A stretch of DNA of 34,876 bases from assembly GCA_012034075.1 (NCBI GenBank), contig JAAURD010000024.1, positions 1 through 34,876 of the forward strand, read 5' to 3'. This DNA is from Chloroflexaceae bacterium (GTDB lineage Bacteria; Chloroflexota; Chloroflexia; Chloroflexales; Chloroflexaceae). This document shows, one piece after another, positions 1 to 9,321 of this stretch; positions within the stretch are counted from its first letter, which is position 1; each line of letters opens with the position of its first letter. The position numbers and the translations under genes are program-made. The notes beneath the pieces are model-generated. The model worked only from the letters and a program-made list of their open reading frames with translations, searched no databases and was not told the DNA's origin.

Positions 1-1837
1 GTGGCAGCCGGCGGTGCTCCATCTTCTGCAGTCGTTCGGCCTCACGCTGCTGGCGTTCAATGTAGCTGCCATAGCGGGCCACCAGTTCCACTTGCTCTAT
101 GACATAGGCTGGCGCTTCGGGCAGATCAAACAACGGCTGTACCTGCCGATAGGAGACATGCGGCCGGCGCAGCAACTCTTCAATACTCACCGCATTCGAG
201 AGTGGCTGAAGCCCAGCACTGGTTAGTTGCTCATTGGTCGCAGCGGTTGGGTAGATACGTTGACGCTGCAGGCGTCCCAACAGTTCGGTACTCTGCGTCC
301 GCTTCTCTTCAACTGCCGCCGCTCGTGCCGCATCTACCAGGCCCAGCTCATAGGCCAGCGGCGTCAGTCGCAGGTCTGCATTATCGCCACGCAACAGCAG
401 CCGGTGTTCGGCGCGACTGGTAAACATACGGTAAGGCTCACGAATTTCTTTGGTCACCAGATCATCAATGAGTACGCCAATATACGCTTGATCACGACCC
501 AGGATAACCGAGGGTTCGCCTCGCAGAAAACGTACCGCATTGATACCGGCCATCAATCCCTGAGCTGCTGCCTCTTCATAGCCGGTTGTACCGTTGATCT
601 GACCAGCCAGAAACAGCCCTGGCAAACGTCGCGCACTCATATCCGCCATGATCTCGCCCGTGGCAACTGCATCGTACTCAATGGCATAGCCAACGCGCAT
701 CAGTTCGACGTTGCGCAGCGCCGGAATACTACGCAGCATAGCCCACTGCACATCTTCGGGGAGCGAGGTATTGCAACCCTGCACATAGACTTCGTGGGTA
801 GTCCAGCCTTCCGGTTCGAGAAACAGCCCATGGCGCTCTTTATCGGCAAACCGCACAATCTTGTCTTCGATACTGGGACAATAGCGTGGGCCAGTGCTCT
901 GAATAACCCCACTAAAGAGCGGTGCCCGATCCAGATTATCGCGTATCAGCTGATGAAACTCGGGTGTTGTGTACATGAGGTAGCAGGGGAGTTGGGCCCG
1001 CCAGCCGTTTAGCATTGGATGCGGATAGATGGCAGCCGGTGGGGTCTGGGTAAATGGAGGGAGTTGTATACCTGACGATAGCACAGAATAACCATTGCTG
1101 GCGGTTGCTGCGAGCGGCACATACTGATGCTGGAAACTGAGCGGTACCGAACTGCCCTGTTGTATCTCGGTCTGCGTAAAGTCAATCGTACGAGCATCAA
1201 TTCGCGGTGGCGTGCCCGTCTTCAGGCGAATCAACGGAAACCCAAGCGTAGCCAGATCCTCGCTCAAAGCAACCGCAGCGGCCTCACCGCCACGACCGCC
1301 ACTCCAGATGGCTGAGCCAGTGATAAGCTTGCCACGCAAAAACGTACCCGTGGTAAGCACCAGTGCCCGTGCATTATACTGCCAACCCGTATGGGTTACG
1401 ACCGCAAACCGAAGATCAGGCCGATCTGGATCTTCGATACGATGGATGCGTTCGACCATGGCCTGACGCACGGCAAGGTTCGGCGTCGCCTCCAGGGTCT
1501 CTTTCATCGTGCGTGAATAGAGGCGCTTATCCGCCTGCGCACGGAGCGACTGTACGGCTGGACCTTTGCTCTCATTGAGCATGCGAATCTGGATAAAACT
1601 TGCGTCGGTGATCCGCCCCATCAAGCCACCTATGGCATCAATTTCACGGACCAGGTGGCTTTTGCCGGGGCCGCCAATGCTGGGGTTACAAGACATGTGG
1701 GCAATTTTGTCGAGATCAATGGTGAGGAGCAAGGTCCGGCAGCCCATGCGAGCGGCGGCATGGGCCGCTTCGCAACCAGCATGGCCGGCGCCAATCACCA
1801 CAAGATCGTACGTTGTGAATGTCTGATCAGCTATCAT
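1..1837 (-). CDS. mnmG: tRNA uridine-5-carboxymethylaminomethyl modification enzyme MnmG, C-terminus cut by window edge
   Basis: MnmG (GidA) is the FAD- and NADH-dependent partner of MnmE that installs the cmnm5 group on the wobble uridine of certain tRNAs in the cytoplasm. The frame opens with ATG at 1837 and reads MIADQTFTTYDLVVIGAGHA, a Rossmann FAD-binding GxGxxG, followed by the family hallmark CNPSIGGPGKSHLVREIDA and GGLMGRITDASFIQ. It stays open to base 1, giving about 612 residues, so only a short tail is missing. The last visible part, ERQQREAERLQKMEHRRLP, matches the C-terminal tRNA/MnmE-binding helices. The ribosome binding site is weak. It is divergent from the receiver-HTH gene at 1998, with 160 bp between them. 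Identification is near certain; the position of the stop cannot be seen. Confidence 0.96.
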   Translation of the reverse strand, partial: MIADQTFTTYDLVVIGAGHAGCEAAHAAARMGCRTLLLTIDLDKIAHMSCNPSIGGPGKSHLVREIDAIGGLMGRITDASFIQIRMLNESKGPAVQSLRAQADKRLYSRTMKETLEATPNLAVRQAMVERIHRIEDPDRPDLRFAVVTHTGWQYNARALVLTTGTFLRGKLITGSAIWSGGRGGEAAAVALSEDLATLGFPLIRLKTGTPPRIDARTIDFTQTEIQQGSSVPLSFQHQYVPLAATASNGYSVLSSGIQLPPFTQTPPAAIYPHPMLNGWRAQLPCYLMYTTPEFHQLIRDNLDRAPLFSGVIQSTGPRYCPSIEDKIVRFADKERHGLFLEPEGWTTHEVYVQGCNTSLPEDVQWAMLRSIPALRNVELMRVGYAIEYDAVATGEIMADMSARRLPGLFLAGQINGTTGYEEAAAQGLMAGINAVRFLRGEPSVILGRDQAYIGVLIDDLVTKEIREPYRMFTSRAEHRLLLRGDNADLRLTPLAYELGLVDAARAAAVEEKRTQSTELLGRLQRQRIYPTAATNEQLTSAGLQPLSNAVSIEELLRRPHVSYRQVQPLFDLPEAPAYVIEQVELVARYGSYIERQQREAERLQKMEHRRLP

Positions 1838-1862
1838 CGTTTTCTGTTGTTCTGATAGGCGA

Positions 1863-1879
1863 TGACAGCAAAGCTGTCA
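1863..1879. promoter_or_regulatory. Inverted repeat TGACAGC-AAA-GCTGTCA in divergent intergenic region
   Basis: A perfect 7-bp inverted repeat with a 3-nt spacer lies 26 bp from the mnmG start and 23 bp upstream of the -35 box of the divergent promoter. It could be an operator for either gene or a hairpin in the mnmG leader. Nothing in the sequence says which protein would bind it. Confidence 0.35.
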
Positions 1880-1901
1880 CACACCAGTCATGTTCGGTTC
1901 G

Positions 1902-1930
1902 TTGTTGTGTAAGCAATACCATGTTATAAT
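1902..1930 (+). promoter_or_regulatory. Sigma70-type promoter with extended -10
   Basis: The -35 TTGTTG (1902-1907) is followed by a 17-bp spacer and a perfect -10 TATAAT (1925-1930), preceded by TG one base upstream (extended -10). Transcription would start near 1937, giving a leader of about 60 nt before the TTG start at 1998. This is one of the best promoter matches in the window. Confidence 0.75.
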
Positions 1931-1997
1931 AGCGTTCTGTACGAACAATGTCAACGGTGTTTCAGGAAAATCACCCTAAAGACCCAGGGAGTTCGTT

Positions 1998-3176
1998 TTG
2001 GCGACGATTTTGATTATAGACGACGATGTGGCACAACTCGCTAGTATGGGCACACAGCTGGAAGGGGCCGGCTATAACGTGCTGAAAACAAGTGAAGCCA
2101 CACCAGCAGAAGTTATATTTGATGAGTATCACCCCGATCTGGTCGTACTTGAAGTAAAAACAAGTCGCGATGCTGGTTGGCGCTTGCTCGAGCGGTTTGC
2201 TTCGCAATCCCCAGTGATTGTGGTCAGTGCCTACAGTCGTGAAGAAGATGTCGTGCGTGGTTTGGAAGCAGGTGCAGCCGATTATCTGGCCAAACCCTAT
2301 CGTTCGGCCGAGTTGTTTGCTCGTATTCGCCGGCATATCACGCAACGCCTGTATCAAGATACTGAGCACGACCACACCGAACACAATGGCCATAGTAGTG
2401 TTGCCCAGATGCCCGTCAATACTTCCTACACGGCATCGCCTGCATTGGAACAGGCTGAAACAGCATACCAACCAGTTGCTGTCGAACCAGTCAGTTCGCC
2501 AAAGGCGGTAAGCCCGTCTCAGAAACCGTTACGAGCCAACTCAGGCCATGCGACCGAACCAGAAGCGGTCTTTATGGATGAGCAAGAAGAGATCGCGCTG
2601 CTCCGCTCCAGCCAAGATACGGTACCTGTTGCAGCAGAGGCATTGCCCGAAGATACGTCGCTGGGGGCACGGCTACGGGCCGAACGTCAACGCCGTCGTA
2701 TCACTCTGGTACAGGCCGAAAACGATTTGCATATTCGTATGTGGTATCTGCAGGCGATGGAAGAAGAGCGCTTTGCCATGTTGCCGATTGGGCCTATGGC
2801 ATCGCAGATGTTACGCTCGTATGCAACCTACCTTCAGATGGATGTGAATGCCGTTATGGAGGAGCACAACCGCCTCTATAAAGCTCGTCAGGCGGGTTCA
2901 CCACCGCGATTAGAGGTCGGTTTTCCACCAAGCCGAAAACGGTCGCTTCCCCGCTGGATGTTCTGGACTGTAGCGGTGATACTGGGTATTCTGGTAAGCG
3001 TGGTAGGGATTGTGCTGCTTGATCCCGAGGGAGCGCAGACGCTCAACAATCAGCTGCTCAACCTGATCAACATGCCGAGTCCCACGCCGGATTCATCATC
3101 GCTGGCTGATCCTCCAGGCGTAACGGCACTGGTTGAACATGCCATCGCGGGTATCAGTTTGCTCACCCGGCTTTGA
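1998..3176 (+). CDS. Receiver domain fused to RodZ-like HTH and a transmembrane anchor
   Basis: The 392-residue protein starts at TTG (1998), six bases after AGGGAG. Residues 1-115 form a CheY-like receiver: acidic cluster D8-D10, S77 and the invariant Lys in LAKPY (K99). The phospho-acceptor position in 'PDLVVLEV' is Glu52, not Asp, so normal phosphorylation is unlikely. A flexible Pro/Ser/Glu-rich linker (about 120-215) leads to a helix-turn-helix of the RodZ/HTH_25 type (about 220-290: SLGARLRAERQRRRITL, then IRMWYLQAMEEERF). A basic stretch and one membrane helix (about 320-341) follow, with a ~50-residue tail outside. RodZ links the MreB cytoskeleton to the cell wall; this protein shares the HTH-plus-membrane layout but lacks a large outer domain. 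It may be a constitutively 'on' or phosphorylation-independent adaptor. The domain calls are firm; the role is inferred. Confidence 0.85.
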   Translation: MATILIIDDDVAQLASMGTQLEGAGYNVLKTSEATPAEVIFDEYHPDLVVLEVKTSRDAGWRLLERFASQSPVIVVSAYSREEDVVRGLEAGAADYLAKPYRSAELFARIRRHITQRLYQDTEHDHTEHNGHSSVAQMPVNTSYTASPALEQAETAYQPVAVEPVSSPKAVSPSQKPLRANSGHATEPEAVFMDEQEEIALLRSSQDTVPVAAEALPEDTSLGARLRAERQRRRITLVQAENDLHIRMWYLQAMEEERFAMLPIGPMASQMLRSYATYLQMDVNAVMEEHNRLYKARQAGSPPRLEVGFPPSRKRSLPRWMFWTVAVILGILVSVVGIVLLDPEGAQTLNNQLLNLINMPSPTPDSSSLADPPGVTALVEHAIAGISLLTRL

Positions 3177-3285
3177 ATGGTCATAGCTCATAAGGGACTG
3201 GTATGATGCACCGCAAAGATTTGCAAGCAACCCGTTTACCTCTCCACTATCTGGCATAAATGCCACTCCGCTTTGAAAGGGTTCT

Positions 3286-5286
3286 ATGGCACTAGTGCGC
3301 ACAGCCATGAGCTGTGCCAAACAATGGGCCAAGCGCGTTGTGGGTGATTGGCGCCTGGGGTTGCTCATTGTTGCGAGTAGCAGTTTGATCTTGCTGATGG
3401 CGCAACTGCCATTCACCTATACCTTCATCGCCGGTAAAGAGCGTGGCGCGTTTAGCGATCAGCCCTTTTTGCAGCAGGTGCATGCCGCTGAAGCAAATGA
3501 CGATTGGGGTCGTTGGCGTTGGATGCGCTCCCAATCGTTGATCGATGTTCCTGGTATTGGTCAGCGTTCGGTCATTCTGCGTTTTCGGGTGGTTTCTCAC
3601 CGGGCACAACGTCAACCTGATGCTCCACCGACGATTCTCCAGATGCAATCGGGCAATGGGCCGGTCGTACCGCTGACGCTTCGGCTGGAAGGGGCTCGTT
3701 ATCATGTGCTGCTTCCCGCTGCAACGCTCGATGATGGCCGACTGAACCTGCATCTGACCACCGAAAGCTGGCAGAACGAAGGTGACCGTCGCGGTGATCT
3801 GGGGATTGCCATTGGCGAGGCGGTGAGTCTGCAAAGTGTCCCGTCATCGGGCCTGGTTATACCACCGCTGTCGCTGATGCTGGCATGGGTCATCAGTCTG
3901 GTGTTGCTCTGGGTAACCCTGCGTGTGCTCGCGTTCACTCCAGTCACAACGTGGTGGCTACTGCTGCCGCTCGCGCTGGGAGTCCCATGGCTGTTGCTGT
4001 ACGAAGCCCCTCGGCTGGCTTTTGGCACGTTCTGGGTCATTCAGGCCAGCCTGATAGCACTGGTTAGTGCGTTGCTGAGTGTGTTGTTGGTGCCGCCCTT
4101 CCTCCGCGCTTTGCTGTGGGTACCACCGCCACAGCTGTTGCGCTGGCTGCTCTTGCTGCTGGTACTGAGCTTTGTGTTGAAGTTTGGGGCGCGACTCTAT
4201 CCCGAAGCTATGCCCGGCGACTTGCAGCTGCATGTGAATCGGTATAGCCACACCGTGTTGGGACAGGTCTACATTCTGGCGCAACACCGCGGTCTGCCCT
4301 TTCCGTTTCCCAATGCGCTCTATATTGTGATGGCGCCGCTCACCCTGCTGCCCATCAGTATTCATGTGCTGTTTGAGGTGCTCGGCGGGTTGTTTGAGGC
4401 AACCACCGTCCTGTTGCTCTATCTCATGGTGACGCGGGCCACCGGCCATGCCCGTTGGGGAGTGCTGTCCGCTGCTCTCTATGCGCTGACCGCTGGCGGC
4501 TTTATGAATAGCTGGTTTGCCTTCGAGACCCAGATAGCCGGGCAGTGGGTCACGCTTTTGCTGATTTTACTGCTGGTCTGGCACTGGCCACAGTATCAGC
4601 AATGGCTGTTGCTGGGTGGGCTGGTGATGCTTTTTATTCAGGTATTTCTGGGGCATATTGGTCAGGCGATTAATACCACGTTGGTAGGTATCTTGCTTAT
4701 ACCCCTGTTGTGGTGGCAGGCCAGAACACGGCATGAACAACACGGCGTCCGCTGGTTGCTGCTGATTGGCCTGATTGCCGGGGTTTTTGTTGCCCTCTTT
4801 TATTACAGCGCGTTCTGGGGTACGATGATGGAGATGCTCCAGATTGCGCAGAGTGGCCTGAATAATGCAACTGGCCGTCGTCCTATTCCGCGTGAAGAGA
4901 CGTTGCAGGTGTTATGGTATGGTGGGTTGATCACCCATTTTGGCTTCTTTCCGGTATTGCTTGCTGTTGCTGGTGCTCTGCTCATGCTGCAAAACCAGCG
5001 CATGCGTCGCTCGCTTCTCGTCTGGTTGATCTGGCTTTCATTTGCCGTTAGTCTGTCACAGGCCCTGTTACCCCTGATCACGCTGAATTCGATCACCACA
5101 CGCTGGCTTATGTTCTCGGCCTGGGCAATTGCGATATCCGGCGCTCTGGGCTGGTTGCACCTGTGGTCACGCGGACGCGCTGCCCGCATTGTTACATGGG
5201 CTATGGCAGGCTATATCTGCTGGCTGACGCTGAGCCTGTGGGCAGCAGCGATGGCCTGGCGCTTGCCACCGATTGAACCATTTTAA
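3286..5286 (+). CDS. Large polytopic membrane protein, GT-C-like layout, unknown function
   Basis: This 666-residue protein begins at ATG 3286 with GAAAGGG just upstream. An N-terminal membrane helix (about 27-46) is followed by a ~150-residue soluble segment, presumably outside the membrane. Then come ten or more hydrophobic helices rich in Leu, Trp and Val to the C-terminus. After the fourth or so helix lies 'ARLYPEAMPGDLQLHVNRY', an acidic/His loop that recalls the first loop of GT-C membrane glycosyltransferases, followed by many membrane spans. I do not recognise a named family, and the GT-C comparison rests on topology and that loop only. It lies 109 bp after the receiver-HTH gene on the same strand and 42 bp before the SLC12 transporter, so the three may be cotranscribed. 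Confidence 0.7.
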   Translation: MALVRTAMSCAKQWAKRVVGDWRLGLLIVASSSLILLMAQLPFTYTFIAGKERGAFSDQPFLQQVHAAEANDDWGRWRWMRSQSLIDVPGIGQRSVILRFRVVSHRAQRQPDAPPTILQMQSGNGPVVPLTLRLEGARYHVLLPAATLDDGRLNLHLTTESWQNEGDRRGDLGIAIGEAVSLQSVPSSGLVIPPLSLMLAWVISLVLLWVTLRVLAFTPVTTWWLLLPLALGVPWLLLYEAPRLAFGTFWVIQASLIALVSALLSVLLVPPFLRALLWVPPPQLLRWLLLLLVLSFVLKFGARLYPEAMPGDLQLHVNRYSHTVLGQVYILAQHRGLPFPFPNALYIVMAPLTLLPISIHVLFEVLGGLFEATTVLLLYLMVTRATGHARWGVLSAALYALTAGGFMNSWFAFETQIAGQWVTLLLILLLVWHWPQYQQWLLLGGLVMLFIQVFLGHIGQAINTTLVGILLIPLLWWQARTRHEQHGVRWLLLIGLIAGVFVALFYYSAFWGTMMEMLQIAQSGLNNATGRRPIPREETLQVLWYGGLITHFGFFPVLLAVAGALLMLQNQRMRRSLLVWLIWLSFAVSLSQALLPLITLNSITTRWLMFSAWAIAISGALGWLHLWSRGRAARIVTWAMAGYICWLTLSLWAAAMAWRLPPIEPF

Positions 5287-5328
5287 AGCAAAGAAGGAAC
5301 ACGAAAGCACTATGGATTGAGACAGCAC

Positions 5329-7482
5329 ATGAATCTTTGGAAACGATTACGTCCGGCAGGTGATGCACCAGGTATACGCACGTTTGGAACATTCGGTGGG
5401 GTCTTTACGCCAAATGTTCTGACCATTCTGGGCGTTATTATGTATCTGCGCCTGGGGTGGGTGGTGGGCAATGCCGGCTTGCTCGGTGCGCTGATCATTA
5501 TTCTGATGGCCAAAGGAATTACCATTTGCACGGGCATGTCTATTTCTTCAATCACCACGAATATTCAGATTGGTGCGGGTGGGCCTTTCTCGATTATCTC
5601 CAAATCGCTTGGTCTGGAGGCAGGCGGGAGCATTGGGATTCCGTTGTATATTGCGCAGACGCTTTCCGCCGCACTTTATATCATCGGTTTTACTGAAGGC
5701 TGGTTGCGAGTCTTTCCAGAACATCCTCCCTGGCTTATCTCGGTGAGTGTCTGGTTGCTCCTGCTGGCGATCTCGTATATCAGTGCCTCGTTTGCGATTC
5801 GGATTCAATATCTTGTGATGACGATTATGGCCCTGTCGATTATGTCATTTCTGTTGAGCCCTTCGCCACCAGTTGAGCATATCGTCTGGATTGGAGCGTT
5901 TGAAGATGCTGACTTCTGGCATGTCTTTGCGGTCTTCTTTCCTGCGGTAACGGGGATACTGGCCGGGGCCAATATGTCGGGCGACCTGACGAACCCACGC
6001 CGGGCCATTCCGATTGGCACGATGAGTGCAATTGTTGTGACGATGATTATCTATCTGGGGCTTGCCTTTATGTGTGGCTATATTGGCACATCCCAGGAGT
6101 TACGCACCAATCAGATGTTTATGGTCGATCATGCCTGGTGGGGGCCGGTGGTCATCGGTGGGATTCTCGGTGCGACATTTTCGTCGGCGCTGGGCAGTAT
6201 GCTGGGAGCACCACGCCTGCTGCAAGCCCTGTCTGAACATCGCATTGTGCCATTTCATCGCGTATTTGCGCAGAAGTCGCGGAATAATGAGCCACGCAAT
6301 GCAACCATGCTCACTGGTCTGATCATTGCCGCAGCCTTGATGGTCGAACTGAATACGCTGGCCTCATTGATTACGATGTTCTTCCTGGTGACCTATGGTG
6401 TGATCAATCTGGTGGTCTTTATTCAACAGAGTATGCGCATTATTAGCTTTCGACCAACGTTCAAAATACCGCGATTGCTCTCTCTGGGTGGCGCGATTGG
6501 TTGTGCATTGATGATGCTCTTGATCGATGCTATGTTTAGCGCGGTGGCCCTGGTGACGATTGTGGCGCTGTATATCTGGCTCATCCGGCGACAACTGGCC
6601 GCAGAGTGGGGTGACATTCGCGGTGGGATGTTCCTGATTCTGGCGGAGCGTGCTTCTCGTATTGCTGATACGTTTCCCAAACACACGATTTCCTGGAAAC
6701 CGGATCTGCTGGTGCCGATTGAGGATCCGCAGGTCTGGGCGGGGCCACTCTTTTTTATTCGCAGCATCACGTACCCATCGGGGAGCATCTTTGCTTTTAC
6801 GATTACCAGCGAAGAGCAATCGGCGCAAAAGATGGCTGCTATGGATGATTTGCTCTTACCGCTCAAGGGACATATTCTGGTCAATTCGGTGGTCATCGAG
6901 GAGAGTGATTTTTTTCAGGGCACCAAACTGGTGGTTCAGACCTTACGGGGCGGCTCATTTCGACCCAACACGCTCTTTCTGACGATTAGCACGAATGATA
7001 AAAATGATCTGCTTATCAGTCAACTGGCATCTGTTGCTACCAGATACCAGATGGGCATGATTATTCTGAATCAGCATGCCCGCAGTGCGTTTGGCATGCA
7101 TCAGCATGTGAACCTGTGGCTGCGTGATAAAAGCCCGAACTGGAATCTGGCGCTCTTGATTGGTTTGCACCTGCATCTGAACTGGGGCGGTAAAATCAAC
7201 CTGATTACGGCCACCGAAGATGATTCGCCCGAAGAGTATGCACGGCTCTACGATGTCTTACAATCGATCAGTGATCAGGCCCGTATGCCTTCGATGACCG
7301 AGCTGCATGTGTTGACGGGCTCATTTTATGAGACCCTGCTGACCGCACCACGAGCCGATATCAATATCTTCGGGCTCTCTCCGGATGAGGTGCCGATTGC
7401 GTTTATTCGCCAGGTGCCCGAGCTGGCAAAATCATCGTGTGTCTTTGTCAAAGACTCGGGCTACGAAAGTGCACTGGCCTAG
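5329..7482 (+). CDS. SLC12-type cation-chloride cotransporter / APC-superfamily permease
   Basis: The protein has about 717 residues with ATG 5329 as start; an in-frame TTG at 5317 would add four residues. The N-terminal half has about 12 hydrophobic segments beginning with 'FGGVFTPNVLTILGVIMYLR', the first-helix signature of the Na-K-Cl / K-Cl cotransporter (SLC12) family. It continues with 'FFPAVTGILAGANMSGDL', also highly conserved in that family. The C-terminal ~270 residues are soluble, as in SLC12 proteins, where this domain regulates and dimerises the transporter. It most likely moves K+ or Na+ with Cl- across the inner membrane, although bacterial homologues may instead carry amino acids. 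Its stop codon overlaps the stop of the convergent DUF4097 gene by 4 bp. A short ATG-GAT-TGA at 5312 sits between the good AGAAGGAA ribosome site and the real start. Confidence 0.9.
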   Translation: MNLWKRLRPAGDAPGIRTFGTFGGVFTPNVLTILGVIMYLRLGWVVGNAGLLGALIIILMAKGITICTGMSISSITTNIQIGAGGPFSIISKSLGLEAGGSIGIPLYIAQTLSAALYIIGFTEGWLRVFPEHPPWLISVSVWLLLLAISYISASFAIRIQYLVMTIMALSIMSFLLSPSPPVEHIVWIGAFEDADFWHVFAVFFPAVTGILAGANMSGDLTNPRRAIPIGTMSAIVVTMIIYLGLAFMCGYIGTSQELRTNQMFMVDHAWWGPVVIGGILGATFSSALGSMLGAPRLLQALSEHRIVPFHRVFAQKSRNNEPRNATMLTGLIIAAALMVELNTLASLITMFFLVTYGVINLVVFIQQSMRIISFRPTFKIPRLLSLGGAIGCALMMLLIDAMFSAVALVTIVALYIWLIRRQLAAEWGDIRGGMFLILAERASRIADTFPKHTISWKPDLLVPIEDPQVWAGPLFFIRSITYPSGSIFAFTITSEEQSAQKMAAMDDLLLPLKGHILVNSVVIEESDFFQGTKLVVQTLRGGSFRPNTLFLTISTNDKNDLLISQLASVATRYQMGMIILNQHARSAFGMHQHVNLWLRDKSPNWNLALLIGLHLHLNWGGKINLITATEDDSPEEYARLYDVLQSISDQARMPSMTELHVLTGSFYETLLTAPRADINIFGLSPDEVPIAFIRQVPELAKSSCVFVKDSGYESALA

Positions 7483-9320
7483 CCCAGCCCTTCGAGCAGC
7501 ATATCGCCCTCTTCGGGGGTAATCCGCCCTTCGGCGACCATCTGCAAAATCGCCATACGATCCTGCTCTGCATTTGCTGGTGCTGCTGCGCCTGGGGCTT
7601 TAGCCTCAGGCTTCGTGGGTTGCGCTTGCTGTGGGTCAAGGCGAACGGTTGGCCCGGTGTTAACGGATGTGCTATCTGATGGCGGTGTGCTTGCTCGCGT
7701 ATTGCCGTGGTTTCTGCGCCGTTGCTGAGCGCCGCCACGTGGTGCGTGCGTACCACCAAGGTTCTCCAGTGCTCGTTCCACCGCCTCGCATGCGCCGGCG
7801 ATGCCTTCGTTGGCAGCGGCAAGTGCGGCAGCCTGGAGACGTTCAAATTGCTTCGGGTCAAACTGCCATTCGCGGTTGTGATAACGAACGCGAGCCGAAG
7901 CGTCATGACGTGCTTTTGCCCGTCGACGGCCGGGGCCGGCACGCTCCGAGCCAGCAGTGCGTGAATCACGTTCGGCATGGCGTCTGGCCCGCCGGGCTTG
8001 TTCTTCGGCGCGGCGTTGCGCTCGCCGAAACTCTTTGTCAATGCGTTGACGTGCCTGACGAGACTCTTCCTCCACCTGACCTAAAAAGGATTCAGCCCAG
8101 GCCGGGCCAGGTAGCCAGTCGGCATCGGTAAAGCTGGAAAGAACATCGCGACCCAGTTTCTGGGCCAGGTTGCCCATCTCCATGCCGAGATCGGCCATTT
8201 CACGGCCAAAGTCGGCGACTTCGCGTTCCATATCTTCCCAGAGATCACTGCTGCTCTCGGGTGACTCTTCGCGTCCACGGAGCTCCAGGTTACCCTTGAC
8301 ACTCAGTTCGAGCCGGGCATTCCCCTGACCATAGGTAAAACCAATCTGCTCACCGCTGCTCTCGGCTTCAGCCCCAATGAGCATGCCTTCAACGGTTGCC
8401 CGAATACTCAAATCAGGATTGGGTGGGAGCAGAATAATGGCATCGCCATGGACTCGTAGCCGGGCACGCGTTTCGGCAAGAAACGGCGAGCGTAGTTTGA
8501 GATCGTGCCCAACACTGCTTACCTCAATATTGCCTTGAATATCACGCAAATCGGCATTGGCTGCCAGATGACCCATCTGTATATGGCCGTGGATAGTTTG
8601 CAGGCTGACATTGCCACCAACATTACCTACTTCCACCGCGCCATGGACTTCACGTAAGCGACAGGTGTGGGCGACACTGCCGGCCTGAAGTTGGGCGACC
8701 TGCTGCACCTCAAGATCATCGCCGACGTTCCCCAGGACAAGCTCGGTGCGGTTGCTGCCATGCACATGACAGTCGCCGCCCACATTGCCACAACGTAATG
8801 ACACCGTTATGTCGGTTGCATCCAGATCACCATCGATTGTGCCAAGCATAGCGGTTTCTACCTGCTCCAATACCACGTCGTGGCCGGCTTGTTCCAGCCC
8901 TACCTGACGCACACGGGTGATCGTCACATCGCCACGGATGCCGCCACGGGACCAGAGAGCCGGTCCGTCGGTCATGGTCAGGTCGGCCCCCAGCACATGC
9001 ACATCGACCGGATCGCTTATTTGTTCGAGGATAACATCGCCCTTGATTTCGTTTAGTTGCACTTTCTGTACGCCGGTAATGTCAACATCACCACGCACTC
9101 GACTGATAGTCAGGCTGGCTCCGGCCGGTACCTGAATCAGGACATCACCCTGTGCGCCGTTGATGGTCACGGTATCGGCTTCTTGCTGTACTGCCATATG
9201 TTGATCATAGCTGCTTATACCAACCGCCGACTGGTACCAGGTGCGTACCTGCACATCACCACGCATCTGGTCGAGTTGAACCAGTGGGGTGGTCGTGGTT
9301 GAACATGTTTGCTGACTCAT
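7479..9320 (-). CDS. DUF4097 (YvlB/LiaX-like) beta-helix protein with C-terminal SHOCT-like motif
   Basis: 613 residues from ATG 9320. Residues ~10-345 are short beta-strand repeats rich in 'GDV', 'GNV' and 'I.G' turns (for example GAQGDVLIQVPAGASLTISR, then VRGDVDITGV), the pattern of DUF4097 putative adhesin beta-solenoids. A Glu/Met-rich amphipathic helix region follows (~345-400), then a strongly Arg/Glu-rich coil (~410-470) and a low-complexity Pro/Ala/Thr linker. The C-terminus, 'ILQMVAEGRITPEEGDMLLE', is the short helical motif found at an end of YvlB/LiaX proteins. In Firmicutes such proteins work in cell-envelope stress responses. There is no signal peptide, so a cytoplasmic location is likely. 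It is translationally coupled to the DUF2089 gene: that gene stops at 9322, one base before this ATG, with GGAGG upstream. It converges on the SLC12 gene with a shared CTAG at the two stops. Confidence 0.85.
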   Translation of the reverse strand: MSQQTCSTTTTPLVQLDQMRGDVQVRTWYQSAVGISSYDQHMAVQQEADTVTINGAQGDVLIQVPAGASLTISRVRGDVDITGVQKVQLNEIKGDVILEQISDPVDVHVLGADLTMTDGPALWSRGGIRGDVTITRVRQVGLEQAGHDVVLEQVETAMLGTIDGDLDATDITVSLRCGNVGGDCHVHGSNRTELVLGNVGDDLEVQQVAQLQAGSVAHTCRLREVHGAVEVGNVGGNVSLQTIHGHIQMGHLAANADLRDIQGNIEVSSVGHDLKLRSPFLAETRARLRVHGDAIILLPPNPDLSIRATVEGMLIGAEAESSGEQIGFTYGQGNARLELSVKGNLELRGREESPESSSDLWEDMEREVADFGREMADLGMEMGNLAQKLGRDVLSSFTDADWLPGPAWAESFLGQVEEESRQARQRIDKEFRRAQRRAEEQARRARRHAERDSRTAGSERAGPGRRRAKARHDASARVRYHNREWQFDPKQFERLQAAALAAANEGIAGACEAVERALENLGGTHAPRGGAQQRRRNHGNTRASTPPSDSTSVNTGPTVRLDPQQAQPTKPEAKAPGAAAPANAEQDRMAILQMVAEGRITPEEGDMLLEGLG

Positions 9321-9321
9321 G

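Noticed and set aside
227-1012. 261-codon open frame on the plus strand opposite mnmG
   Set aside because: It lies wholly antisense to a clear mnmG frame and resembles no known protein; long antisense frames are common in this codon usage.
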